A DNA stretch of 64,000 nt from the NCBI RefSeq assembly GCF_025264645.1, contig NZ_CP073696.1:2604001-2668000 (forward strand). Reading direction: 5' to 3'. The notes beneath the pieces were generated by a model. It had not been told where the DNA came from. It searched no databases and saw nothing but the letters and a program-made list of their open reading frames with translations. Each line of letters starts with the position of its first letter. Position 1 is the stretch's first letter. This stretch comes from Edaphobacter lichenicola. Lineage in GTDB: Bacteria; Acidobacteriota; Terriglobia; Terriglobales; Acidobacteriaceae. The position numbers were made by a program, and so were the translations under genes. This document shows, piece after piece, positions 1-8,377 of the stretch.

Positions 1-1
1 T

Positions 2-592
2 TACAAACCGCTGATGGTCGCGCCGTTGACGCTGGCCGACGGGCTGGTTGAGCTGATCGAGCGGGAAGCGGCTCATGCGAAGGCGGGACGTCCCGCATCC
101 ATCATTGCCAAGATGAATGGCCTTTTAGACCGGAGAACGGTCGAAGCGTTGTATGGAGCCTCGAAGGCAGGTGTTGAGATCGACCTGATCGTCCGCGGTA
201 TGTGTTCGCTCCGGCCAGGCGTGAAGGGATTGAGCGAGCGGATACGAGTGCGTAGCGTCGTCGGGCGATTCCTTGAACATAGTCGGATCTTCTGTTTTGC
301 CAATGGCAGCAAGGAGGAGATCTACTGCGGAAGCGCGGACTGGATGCCCCGTAATCTCATTGAACGATGCGAGGTGGTATTTCCTGTAACGCAGCCCGAC
401 TTGCACAAGCGGCTGCGCGAAGAGATTCTCATGGCCTATCTGACGGACAACACCAAGGCACGACTACTACAGCCTGATGGAGAATATGTGCGTGCGCCAA
501 AGACTGGGGTTGCGTTCAGTGCTCAAAATTACCTGATGCAAGTGGCAGAAGGCAGTGTTGAGAAGGTCTCTGAATCTCCGAAGCAAAAATAA
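2..592 (+). CDS. ppk1: Polyphosphate kinase 1, C-terminal part (gene enters from the left)
   Basis: The frame is open from the left edge, so only about the last 196 residues are present. PPK1 transfers the terminal phosphate of ATP to inorganic polyphosphate through a phosphohistidine. Visible family motifs of the C2 catalytic domain are ALYGASKAGVEIDLIVRG, the CSLRPG turn, GRFLEHSRIF with the conserved histidine, and GSADWMPRNL. The tail after the domain (about 35 residues) is not conserved. The gene is convergent with the S53 peptidase on the other strand, with only 33 bases between the stop codons and no obvious hairpin there. The family call is secure; the N-terminal domains cannot be seen. 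Confidence 0.95.
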   Translation, partial: YKPLMVAPLTLADGLVELIEREAAHAKAGRPASIIAKMNGLLDRRTVEALYGASKAGVEIDLIVRGMCSLRPGVKGLSERIRVRSVVGRFLEHSRIFCFANGSKEEIYCGSADWMPRNLIERCEVVFPVTQPDLHKRLREEILMAYLTDNTKARLLQPDGEYVRAPKTGVAFSAQNYLMQVAEGSVEKVSESPKQK

Positions 593-625
593 CTACCTCA
601 TCGCATTTGCCCACGGCACCGGCCA

Positions 626-3600
626 CTACTGAACGGTGAAGTTGATGATTACAGCCTGGATGGTTGAACCGCCAGTTGCACTTACAGTGACGGCGTAGTT
701 CCCCGGACGAAGAAGGCTTGAGTTCGGGTCGACTCCACCTCGGCCGCAACCACTGAGAACTCCCAAAGAAGAGAACAGGAGAAGGATCGTCAGCGCGCTC
801 CATCGACGATTGCGGCTAGGGAGGAAGAACAGGAACATCCCTGCCAACATGAATCCGACGCCTCGAGAGATGCCTGAGACAGCATTGTGTTTGGCGGCGA
901 TCTGACCAGCGGAGGGAGAGGATGAGATTGTCAGAACGGTGGTTACCGGCTCTGAACCAATGGATGCGATCGTGGCAGGGGTAAAGGTGCAAACAGCTCC
1001 CGAAGGCAACCCACCAGTGCAGGCAAAGGTGATGGGCGAATCAAAGCCGCCAGTGGGATTCACGGTTAGAGTAACAGCCCCAGAGTTTTTGCCTTGCGAT
1101 GTACTGGTAGATGTGGTGGATGGCGACAGGGTGAAGCTCCCTGCCGTGTCGAAGACGTTAAGAGTGGCCGCAATCGACGTAGTTGACCTATGCGCATCGT
1201 CGCCCGAGTAAGTGACCTGTACGACGTGAACCCCGGACTGGAGCGTGTTGGTCAGCAGCGGAAGAGTGATGGTAACGCCGGTTACCGTCAGTGGCTGGCC
1301 ATAAAGATTGCCATCGAGTATCAACTGTGCCGTGCCACCCGGCGTGGGAGAAGCAGGCGCGATCGTCGCAACGACGGTGATGCTGGTTCCTTCGACAGCA
1401 CTTGCATCGGAGAGTGCGACCGACACGGTGCTGGGTGAATTCGCAGTGCTGATACTGAAAGGAACAGCAGCGGAGACCGAAGCCTGGTAGTTTGCATCCC
1501 CGGAGTAAATTGCAGTGATGATATGCGTACCAAGTCCGATCGCGAGAGATTTGCTCGATGCGCTGACGGTACCGCCCGAGAGCGGGAGTTGACTGCTTAT
1601 CGCTTGACCATCGCTGATAAAGGTGACTGTGCCCGTGGGTTGGGCGCTCCCGGACGAAACGGTTGCCGCGAAGGTGAAAGGATCTCCCGGCGCTACGGAA
1701 GGGCTCGATAGAGTGAGAGAAGTGGTGCTGGTGGCAAGTGTTGAGCCAGCAACGTAAACGCCCGCCGCCGAAGAGACGGAGGGTTGATAGTTGGCGTCGC
1801 CGGAATAACTGGCAGTGATTGAGTTGTTTCCGATTGATAGTTGATTCGCAGGAAAAGTGAAGTGAGCGACACCCGTGTCGGTTGAAGCAGCGGGAAAGAC
1901 ATTTTGCGTGATAACTGAAGTCCCAAGCGTCGTACTTCCGGAGGTAAAAGTCATTACACCACTTGGCGCGGCAGCGCCGAAACCATCCAGGCCGCTGGCC
2001 GCAAAGCCTTGCGCATTGATTTGAGCGGTGAGCGTGACGGTCGCTCCGGCAGAGACGTATCCAGAGGCAGTCTGAACAACGCTGTCCGTCTGGGCTTTGA
2101 CGATCGTGATAGAGAACGAAGGCGATTGGCTCGCATTGAAACTGGCGTCGCCAGAGTAGTTTGCAGAGATGACGTGCTTTCCGGGCGCAAGCGAACGGGT
2201 CTGATCTTCGGTATTCGAAGTCGAGTTAAGGCGAAAGACACCGCCATCAAGCGGGCTACCCGAGTCAGTGAGAGTGACGTTGCCGGTAGCCATTCCCTGC
2301 CCTGAACTACCGGCCACAGCGACTCCAAAGACAACGACACCGCCATACGGATACGTCAAGCCCGACGCCAATGGCGTACTAGCTCCTGAGACTGGGTTGA
2401 AGAGCAGAGGCGTAAGCGTTGTGATGCTGGCCTCTGGAGTTACCGTCACAGTGACGGGATTTGAATCGCTGGATGCATAAGTGCCGTCTCCGGCATAGTG
2501 AGCCTGAACCGAATAAGAGCCTCCAGGAAAATTATTGAGCGACGCAGTATAGCTGCCGTCGTGCAGCGTGCCGGTTTGTATGGAACCATTGGCCGCTAAC
2601 GCATTGATGGAGACGTCCCCGGTCGGCGCACCGGTGGTAGAGATCACGTTGACCGTAGCCGCCACGGTGCTCCCATGCGAGATCGTGGAGGGAGAGAGCG
2701 AAAGCTTCGTCGCACTAGCCGTGAAGCTGGCGTTCGACCAGTCTTCGACGAGGTTCGCAGCGTTGACACTCCCCAATCCTGTCGCCATATCGTAGCCAGG
2801 GGTGCTGTTGAAACCTGAGAGTGTGCCGTAGAGATCGTTTGGATGAGTCGTGGTGCAATTCGGAGTGCCCTTGAGACAGGGCATCGCGGTCGTATCCGTC
2901 GTGATGTCGTTAAAGACGCACCCAGCGGCTGGAGCTCCGGTGATAGCGCTACAAGCCGTGCCTGCCTTGGCCTGCTCGCTGGCCAGACGATAGAGAACAT
3001 AGTTCGCATTGCCCTGACGGCTTCCCGTCTTCTCATTGACCAGGGACAAGATGCCAGCAAATGCAGGGGACGCGACTGAGGTCCCGCCGTAGCCTGCAAA
3101 ATCGTACGTCGGACCACCGAGACTACAGGGCTGGCCGTCGGGATTCGTACTCTGTTGGCAGACCACATAGAAGGCCCCGAAGAAACCTGAGCTGGCAAAC
3201 AAAGAAACGTCGGGAGTATCGCGAACGCCGTCAGACGGAACGCCAACGCCAGTCTGCCATGATGGCTTGGCGTACCCGCCTCTGCAACTTGCGGGAGATG
3301 TGCCATTGGACTGAATGCAGGAGCTAGGCCCGCCGCCGCCACCAACTACGCTGAGGAGACCATCGACGACAGCAGTCGCACTGTTACAAACCTGTTCGGG
3401 CGTCTCGCCGGAAAAGATGCGGGATGTGCCGAATACACTGTTGGTGCAGCTCTCATTCCAGGAAGATTCGGGGATATAACCTTTGGCCGAAGCTTGCGTG
3501 GCAGAGCTATTCGTGGCGCTCCAGAAGGCATCACCTCCCTGTGGCATATAGAAGTCAGTGCCGCCGACAGAGATGTTATAGGGCGTGCTTCCAAGACCGC

Positions 3601-4912
3601 TAACGGCGATACCGGCGCTCGCTCCTATGACACCGGCATTATCGCAACCCGCCGATCCGGAGTCTCCACTTGCCAGCACTACAGTGATGCCCTGTGCAGC
3701 AGCCTGCTGCCAGAGTGTCTTGTAAAAACTGTTTCCCGAAGTACCCAGAAATAGCTCGCATTCGCCGTAGCTATAACTCACCACAGGCGCAAGATTGTTA
3801 TTGACGATATAGATAGCCGATAGGTCCGTCCCCTGTGTCACCTCGGTCCCTTCAGAGACGACATAGTCGATAGTCGCTCTCTTTGCAACCGCAGCAGACC
3901 ACTGTGTATCGATGTCGGCCTCACCCTCGTCTCCCGTCACCCCCGGGTTCGGGCCGTTGTAGATAAGGTTGAGGTACTCAGTCCCCGTCGGAGTCGCAGT
4001 GTTTCCGAGAGGTAGGCTGAATAGCTTGCGGAAGTTAACAAAATCGGCCGGATTGATATCAGTCTGACCAACGATGGCGATCGTCTGACCGGCGCCGTCG
4101 ATCGGCGTGCTGGCGTTCCAGAGCGGAAGAACGTTATAGATCGTGGCGAAGTCGTATGGAGTGACCCCATAAGCCGCGACACTGCCATTATCGATCGTGA
4201 AGCCCGGAAGAGCCTTCCCCGATAGTTGCTCCGACAGAGGAGTCGTGCGATTGGTCGCCACATCGTGACGAAAGTTACCTACCCTGTGACTCGATGCTTT
4301 GCGTGGAAAGTTGTTGAGGGATGCAATGCCTGCAACGACCGGAGCAAGCGCATCGGGAATCTGTGGGTCGGAGTCGTTTGCGAAATGCTCCTCCCCTTGA
4401 ATCGCGTAGCGATGCATGCCGACACGAAAGGCACTACGCACCATCCCTGCGGTCCCGTTGAATTCAATGAGAGTGTGTCCGGCATTGACCTGCAGATTCG
4501 AGAAGCCATGACCAGAGAGCCACGCCGTGACTGCAGAGAGGTCACGATCCGATGGGCCGAACGCGGCACCGAAGCTATCGGGCGTGAGCCACTGGTGATA
4601 CATCGACGAACTCTTATCCTGCTGCTGATCGATAAGCTGTTGCAGCGCGGTCTCCTGCTCGGCACTGCGTTGGAGAACCAGAACCATGCGGCGAAGTGGT
4701 GTGGTATCTGCGAGAGCGCCTTGGTCGAACTCAGCACGCGCCAGAGGGTGGGTATTGCCGTGAAGGATCGTGCGGTGACTGTCGTCAACGGCTTGGAGAA
4801 TCCGCGACCGTGGAGCGGGTAGCGGAGACTGTGCATATGCCGGAGCAAGGACAGCAAGCAACAAAACGACAGGGGGCAAGGGGAACAACAAAACTCGTGA
4901 GAGACCAGGCAT
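626..4912 (-). CDS. Secreted S53 (kumamolisin-like) serine-carboxyl peptidase with Ig-like repeats and C-terminal membrane hairpin
   Basis: A 1428-residue exported protease. A signal peptide ending near AYA-QS is followed by a pro-kumamolisin activation domain (about residues 45-200) and the S53 catalytic domain (about 240-700). The Glu/Asp pair lies in GDEGEADIDTQW near residue 330, the oxyanion Asp in SGDSGSAGCD near 420, and the nucleophile Ser in GGTSVASPAF near 611. About five Ig-like (Big3/Ig_3 style) repeats with the recurring YSGDANYQ motif follow. The end carries two hydrophobic stretches around LPSRNRRW, a GCGRGG motif and a final beta strand ending FTVQ. S53 enzymes work at acidic pH outside the cell and release themselves by cutting the prodomain. 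The next gene upstream is a paralogue. The substrate is unknown. Confidence 0.93.
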   Translation of the reverse strand: MPGLSRVLLFPLPPVVLLLAVLAPAYAQSPLPAPRSRILQAVDDSHRTILHGNTHPLARAEFDQGALADTTPLRRMVLVLQRSAEQETALQQLIDQQQDKSSSMYHQWLTPDSFGAAFGPSDRDLSAVTAWLSGHGFSNLQVNAGHTLIEFNGTAGMVRSAFRVGMHRYAIQGEEHFANDSDPQIPDALAPVVAGIASLNNFPRKASSHRVGNFRHDVATNRTTPLSEQLSGKALPGFTIDNGSVAAYGVTPYDFATIYNVLPLWNASTPIDGAGQTIAIVGQTDINPADFVNFRKLFSLPLGNTATPTGTEYLNLIYNGPNPGVTGDEGEADIDTQWSAAVAKRATIDYVVSEGTEVTQGTDLSAIYIVNNNLAPVVSYSYGECELFLGTSGNSFYKTLWQQAAAQGITVVLASGDSGSAGCDNAGVIGASAGIAVSGLGSTPYNISVGGTDFYMPQGGDAFWSATNSSATQASAKGYIPESSWNESCTNSVFGTSRIFSGETPEQVCNSATAVVDGLLSVVGGGGGPSSCIQSNGTSPASCRGGYAKPSWQTGVGVPSDGVRDTPDVSLFASSGFFGAFYVVCQQSTNPDGQPCSLGGPTYDFAGYGGTSVASPAFAGILSLVNEKTGSRQGNANYVLYRLASEQAKAGTACSAITGAPAAGCVFNDITTDTTAMPCLKGTPNCTTTHPNDLYGTLSGFNSTPGYDMATGLGSVNAANLVEDWSNASFTASATKLSLSPSTISHGSTVAATVNVISTTGAPTGDVSINALAANGSIQTGTLHDGSYTASLNNFPGGSYSVQAHYAGDGTYASSDSNPVTVTVTPEASITTLTPLLFNPVSGASTPLASGLTYPYGGVVVFGVAVAGSSGQGMATGNVTLTDSGSPLDGGVFRLNSTSNTEDQTRSLAPGKHVISANYSGDASFNASQSPSFSITIVKAQTDSVVQTASGYVSAGATVTLTAQINAQGFAASGLDGFGAAAPSGVMTFTSGSTTLGTSVITQNVFPAASTDTGVAHFTFPANQLSIGNNSITASYSGDANYQPSVSSAAGVYVAGSTLATSTTSLTLSSPSVAPGDPFTFAATVSSGSAQPTGTVTFISDGQAISSQLPLSGGTVSASSKSLAIGLGTHIITAIYSGDANYQASVSAAVPFSISTANSPSTVSVALSDASAVEGTSITVVATIAPASPTPGGTAQLILDGNLYGQPLTVTGVTITLPLLTNTLQSGVHVVQVTYSGDDAHRSTTSIAATLNVFDTAGSFTLSPSTTSTSTSQGKNSGAVTLTVNPTGGFDSPITFACTGGLPSGAVCTFTPATIASIGSEPVTTVLTISSSPSAGQIAAKHNAVSGISRGVGFMLAGMFLFFLPSRNRRWSALTILLLFSSLGVLSGCGRGGVDPNSSLLRPGNYAVTVSATGGSTIQAVIINFTVQ

Positions 4913-5065
4913 TCGTTATTTCCAAATGCTGAGAAGATCGTGAACTCCTCAGCAAAACAAGTGAAGCAATAAAGTAGGCCAGATTCTTTCCTGATCCCGA
5001 AGCCGCGTCAAGAAAGATTTGTAACCCAAGATGGCATGTTTGGGGGATCGTTTCGTTAAAGGAAA

Positions 5066-5089
5066 AGCCGCGCCATCACAGGCGCGGCT
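5066..5089 (-). terminator. Rho-independent terminator of the second S53 peptidase gene
   Basis: A perfect 9-bp stem (AGCCGCGCC / GGCGCGGCT) with a 6-base loop lies 18 bases beyond the stop codon at 5108. On the minus strand it is followed by TTTTCCTTT, a U-rich tail. This separates the two tandem peptidase genes transcriptionally. Confidence 0.75.
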
Positions 5090-5107
5090 AAAGTAACCAC
5101 TGCTTGA

Positions 5108-8044
5108 TTACTGAACGGTGTACGCCGCCTGTATGCTGTGAACCAACCCTGTGCTGGTCGTTGCGGTAATCGTAAAGGTATAGGTTCCCGGAGCTGCATC
5201 GTTGACTGGAGTCGTACCGCCGCCGCTCCCGCCTCCACCGGTATTCGAAGTGCTTGAACCTCCGCAGCCGAATGTGGTCAAAGCCGCAGCGGAGAGCACC
5301 ACTGCGAGAAGTGCCGTCCATCGACGGCGACGTGGAAGTGTTAGAAGAAGCAACCCGGCGAGCGTAGCGCCGGAGCCGGCGGCATACCAAGGCAATCGGC
5401 CCGATGGAGTCATTCGGGGCTTGCTAAGTTTCGCAGTTGCCGGCTGAGAGGCCTGCACAACAAAGGATGTGTTGACTCCAGAAGAAGTCGTAATACTCAC
5501 GGGCGAGACTGTGAAGCTTGTCGTTGCTAGCATCCCGTCCTGGTTCGTGGCAGTCAGGTTGACCGTCCCCTGAAACCCGTTGAACGGTGTGATAACGAAC
5601 GTGATTCCAGAAGCCGTAGCGCCGGGTAGAACAGTCGCCGTTGCACCACATGGAGTAGTGGACGAGCTGTTGGTGATGGAAAAATCTGGCTTCGTTCCTG
5701 AGACGATGTCGACCGATGCGAATGCGCCGTTAGGGTAGAGCGGGAAGCTGCCTTGACCCTGAACAACGACGACTCCGCTGAGATTAGCCGGTGCGAGAAG
5801 AGTTCCCTTTGATCCCGCGTAGTTGCCATCGCCAGAATAAACCGCGCTGATAGTGTGACCACCCGAAGAGAGCGACGACAGGGACAGGGGATAGGTCGCA
5901 GTGCCGCTGGACAACTGCATCGAACCACCGACAATAGCTACGTTATCAACGAAGAACTGAACCGTCCCTGTGGGTGTTGTCCCTGAGATAGAACCCGACA
6001 CCGTAACGCTGAGCGTGAGACTGCTCGAGGCAGAGACCGCGCAGATTTGGCTGCTGGTCGTAAGTGCTGTGGTCGTGATGCCTGCCCCGATCGTGCTGCC
6101 TGAACCGGTTGGAGTTACCGAGCTCCAGCCGTTGATGAGCTGGTTGACATCGATACTGCCAATACCTGAAGCCTGGTCGTATCCAGTACCTGCGTTGTAA
6201 CCAATCGAGCCACCATTCGGGCAGTTCAATGTTCCCTGCGTGCATGGAACAGAGTTGCTGCCAGAATTAATGTCGTGGAAGACGCTGGAATATGTCGGTC
6301 CGTTCAGGAAGCCGTACAGCGTTGGCCCGATGTTGCCAAGGCCAGTGGTGTTGCCGAGCTTCTGCTCGACGAGGGCAAGAATACCCGCAAAAGTGGGCGC
6401 CACGAACGAGGTACCACCAAAGACGTTCGGCACTCCGCTTGAGGAAAGGAAGCCGTTCGTGCATGTGGGCTCCGCAGTGGTGGTGCTGTCACCCGAGCTG
6501 CAAACCAGATAGCCGTCATGCTCAGCCGCCGCGTTCAGTGAAAAGTCTGGCAGATCTCGAGCCGAGTCGTTGGGGACTCCTGTGCCTACCTGCCATGCAG
6601 GTTTGGCAAAGAATGCGCTGGCGCCACCACCACCTGCACCCCCGCCATTGCCGGCACTGTCACCAAGGCCAGCAGTTGGAGTCGTTTCATTCCACGGCTG
6701 CTCAGGAATATAAGATAGAGCGGATCCTCCACTGGAGCCATTATTGTTGTTCCAATAGTTGGCTGGTGTATTCAGGTCGCCGCTGAACATTGTTCCGCCG
6801 GCGGCTGTCGCATAGGGTGAACTGGCAGGAAAGTCTACGTTGAGCCCCTCGGTAGCAAGACCGGTTACATCGCAGTCAGTAGAACCAGAGTCACCCGAAG
6901 AACTCATGATGGTCTGACCCTGTGCATTCGCCTGCTCCAGAATCAAATTGTTGCTGGCGAGCATTGCGGTGCCCCATCCACTCTCGCAATTGCCGTAGCT
7001 GATCGTGATGATTGGAGCTACTTTGTTGGTTACAGCAGAGTCCAGAGAAGTAAAGACATCGTCGCTGAAGACGTAGATGATCTTAGCTCCCGGAGCGGCG
7101 GCGCCTGACCACTCAATATCGATGTGGGCCTCATCGATATCGGCGGTTGAGAGCCCAGGATCAGGCCCCACAAGTTGGAGTTGGAGATTGATAGCCGGAA
7201 GGCCAGCCGCCGCGCGGAACTGGGTGATGTTGGGGTCCGGATTCGCCGAAAGATCGGTCTGCCCCATGACTGCAATCGTAACTCCCGTCCCGCCTGCCGG
7301 TGTTGAAGAAGTCGGTAAGGGATTGAAGTCATAGATTGTGTACAAATCGGCTGGCGAGATGTAATGACTGGTGGTTCCGTTGGCAGTCTGCGTGTAGAGC
7401 GGCTGCGACGGGTCGATCGCTGAGGCGTGACGCGCACGGGAGCGCGGTTTGAGCTTGAAGTCATTCAACCCGTTCACGACACCCACAACGCTCGCAATGG
7501 CCGACGGCACGACCGGATCCGTAATGTTCGAGATGTGCTGCTCACCGTTATAAGACAAGCTATGAATGGTAGTGCCAAACGCAGTCTGCGCCTGCGCCAC
7601 TGTACCGGTGAAGCTGATAGAGGTGGAGCTGCGAGCAACACTCGTGATGGTGAACCCCTGGCTGGTAAGCCACGACGAAACCTTAGCGAGGTCGGCGCTA
7701 CTCAGTCCAAACCGCGCCCCAAACTGCTCTGGAGTCAGCCACTGGTGATAACTTGGCGAACTGGGGTTCAGCTGTGCAGCCAGAAGCTGCGTCAGATCTG
7801 CCTGCTGGGCCGCAGTCATACTGAAATGCAACGACAACGAATTTAATTTCGTATTGGCTGGCGCCAGGCCCAGATCCGTTGAGTTCTTAGCGCGCGCCAT
7901 GATCATCCCAGGCATGGCAACGCGACTTCCACTGTTGATCGTGCCGGCGATCCGGTCGCGGACGGCGGCATGGGCGATAGTGCTCATCGATGCAGCAAAG
8001 AGGACGACGGGAAGAGTCAGTGAAGCGAGAAAACGGCTGCGCAT
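5108..8044 (-). CDS. Secreted S53 (kumamolisin-like) peptidase, paralogue of the preceding one
   Basis: A 978-residue exported protease with a signal peptide ending IAHA-AV, a prodomain (about 60-200) and an S53 domain. The Glu/Asp pair sits in EAHIDIEW near residue 309, the oxyanion Asp in SSGDSGSTDCD near 386 and Ser in GGTSFVAPTF near 545. After the catalytic domain come one clear Ig-like repeat with YSGDGNYAG, a second Ig-like segment, and the same tail as its neighbour: hydrophobic stretch, LPRRRRW, second hydrophobic stretch, GCGGSS, glycine-rich linker, and a last strand ending YTVQ. It is shorter than its neighbour mainly because it has fewer Ig repeats. The tandem arrangement suggests duplication followed by change in repeat number. 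Confidence 0.93.
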   Translation of the reverse strand: MRSRFLASLTLPVVLFAASMSTIAHAAVRDRIAGTINSGSRVAMPGMIMARAKNSTDLGLAPANTKLNSLSLHFSMTAAQQADLTQLLAAQLNPSSPSYHQWLTPEQFGARFGLSSADLAKVSSWLTSQGFTITSVARSSTSISFTGTVAQAQTAFGTTIHSLSYNGEQHISNITDPVVPSAIASVVGVVNGLNDFKLKPRSRARHASAIDPSQPLYTQTANGTTSHYISPADLYTIYDFNPLPTSSTPAGGTGVTIAVMGQTDLSANPDPNITQFRAAAGLPAINLQLQLVGPDPGLSTADIDEAHIDIEWSGAAAPGAKIIYVFSDDVFTSLDSAVTNKVAPIITISYGNCESGWGTAMLASNNLILEQANAQGQTIMSSSGDSGSTDCDVTGLATEGLNVDFPASSPYATAAGGTMFSGDLNTPANYWNNNNGSSGGSALSYIPEQPWNETTPTAGLGDSAGNGGGAGGGGASAFFAKPAWQVGTGVPNDSARDLPDFSLNAAAEHDGYLVCSSGDSTTTAEPTCTNGFLSSSGVPNVFGGTSFVAPTFAGILALVEQKLGNTTGLGNIGPTLYGFLNGPTYSSVFHDINSGSNSVPCTQGTLNCPNGGSIGYNAGTGYDQASGIGSIDVNQLINGWSSVTPTGSGSTIGAGITTTALTTSSQICAVSASSSLTLSVTVSGSISGTTPTGTVQFFVDNVAIVGGSMQLSSGTATYPLSLSSLSSGGHTISAVYSGDGNYAGSKGTLLAPANLSGVVVVQGQGSFPLYPNGAFASVDIVSGTKPDFSITNSSSTTPCGATATVLPGATASGITFVITPFNGFQGTVNLTATNQDGMLATTSFTVSPVSITTSSGVNTSFVVQASQPATAKLSKPRMTPSGRLPWYAAGSGATLAGLLLLTLPRRRRWTALLAVVLSAAALTTFGCGGSSTSNTGGGGSGGGTTPVNDAAPGTYTFTITATTSTGLVHSIQAAYTVQ

Positions 8045-8315
8045 GGATATTTTCTACCTTCTTACCAGTTTACAAAGCGGTCTGCTCGGGACGCACTCAG
8101 GATGAACCGGTTCCGATGAACCAGAGCATAGAGACCAAGGTACATGCTTAGACAGACGTTATAGGGAAATGTTGCGCCTACACGCAAAGAGATTAATTCG
8201 TGGATCCATTCCGGGAAGCCGTGGAATGCAATTAAGACTAACAATTATGTCGTCACGCCTTGACCGCGCACCCTGCGAGACTGAAAAAATTATTCAGAGC
8301 ATTCCTCAGGCAAGG
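8045..8315. other. Intergenic region between S53 peptidase and the beta-oxidation operon
   Basis: About 270 bases without a supported gene. It must hold the promoter of the second S53 peptidase, read leftward, but no -10/-35 pair stands out. The short open frames here have no family resemblance or ribosome-binding site. Confidence 0.5.
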
Positions 8316-8350
8316 AAAGGGCCAACCAGCAGCGCGCTGGTTGGCCCTTT
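8316..8350 (-). terminator. Strong hairpin terminator of the beta-oxidation operon
   Basis: A perfect 15-bp inverted repeat with a 5-base loop (arms 8316-8330 and 8336-8350) lies 27 bases past the acyl-CoA dehydrogenase stop. Read on the minus strand it ends in CCCTTTCCTT, a short U-rich tail. The stem is much stronger than the tail, so it may also protect the mRNA 3' end. Confidence 0.75.
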
Positions 8351-8377
8351 AAAGCTCGCCCGCTGGAACAAGGAACG

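Noticed and set aside
2644-3345. Several 80-230-codon frames inside the S53 peptidase genes
   Set aside because: Shadows of the peptidase reading frames; no motifs.
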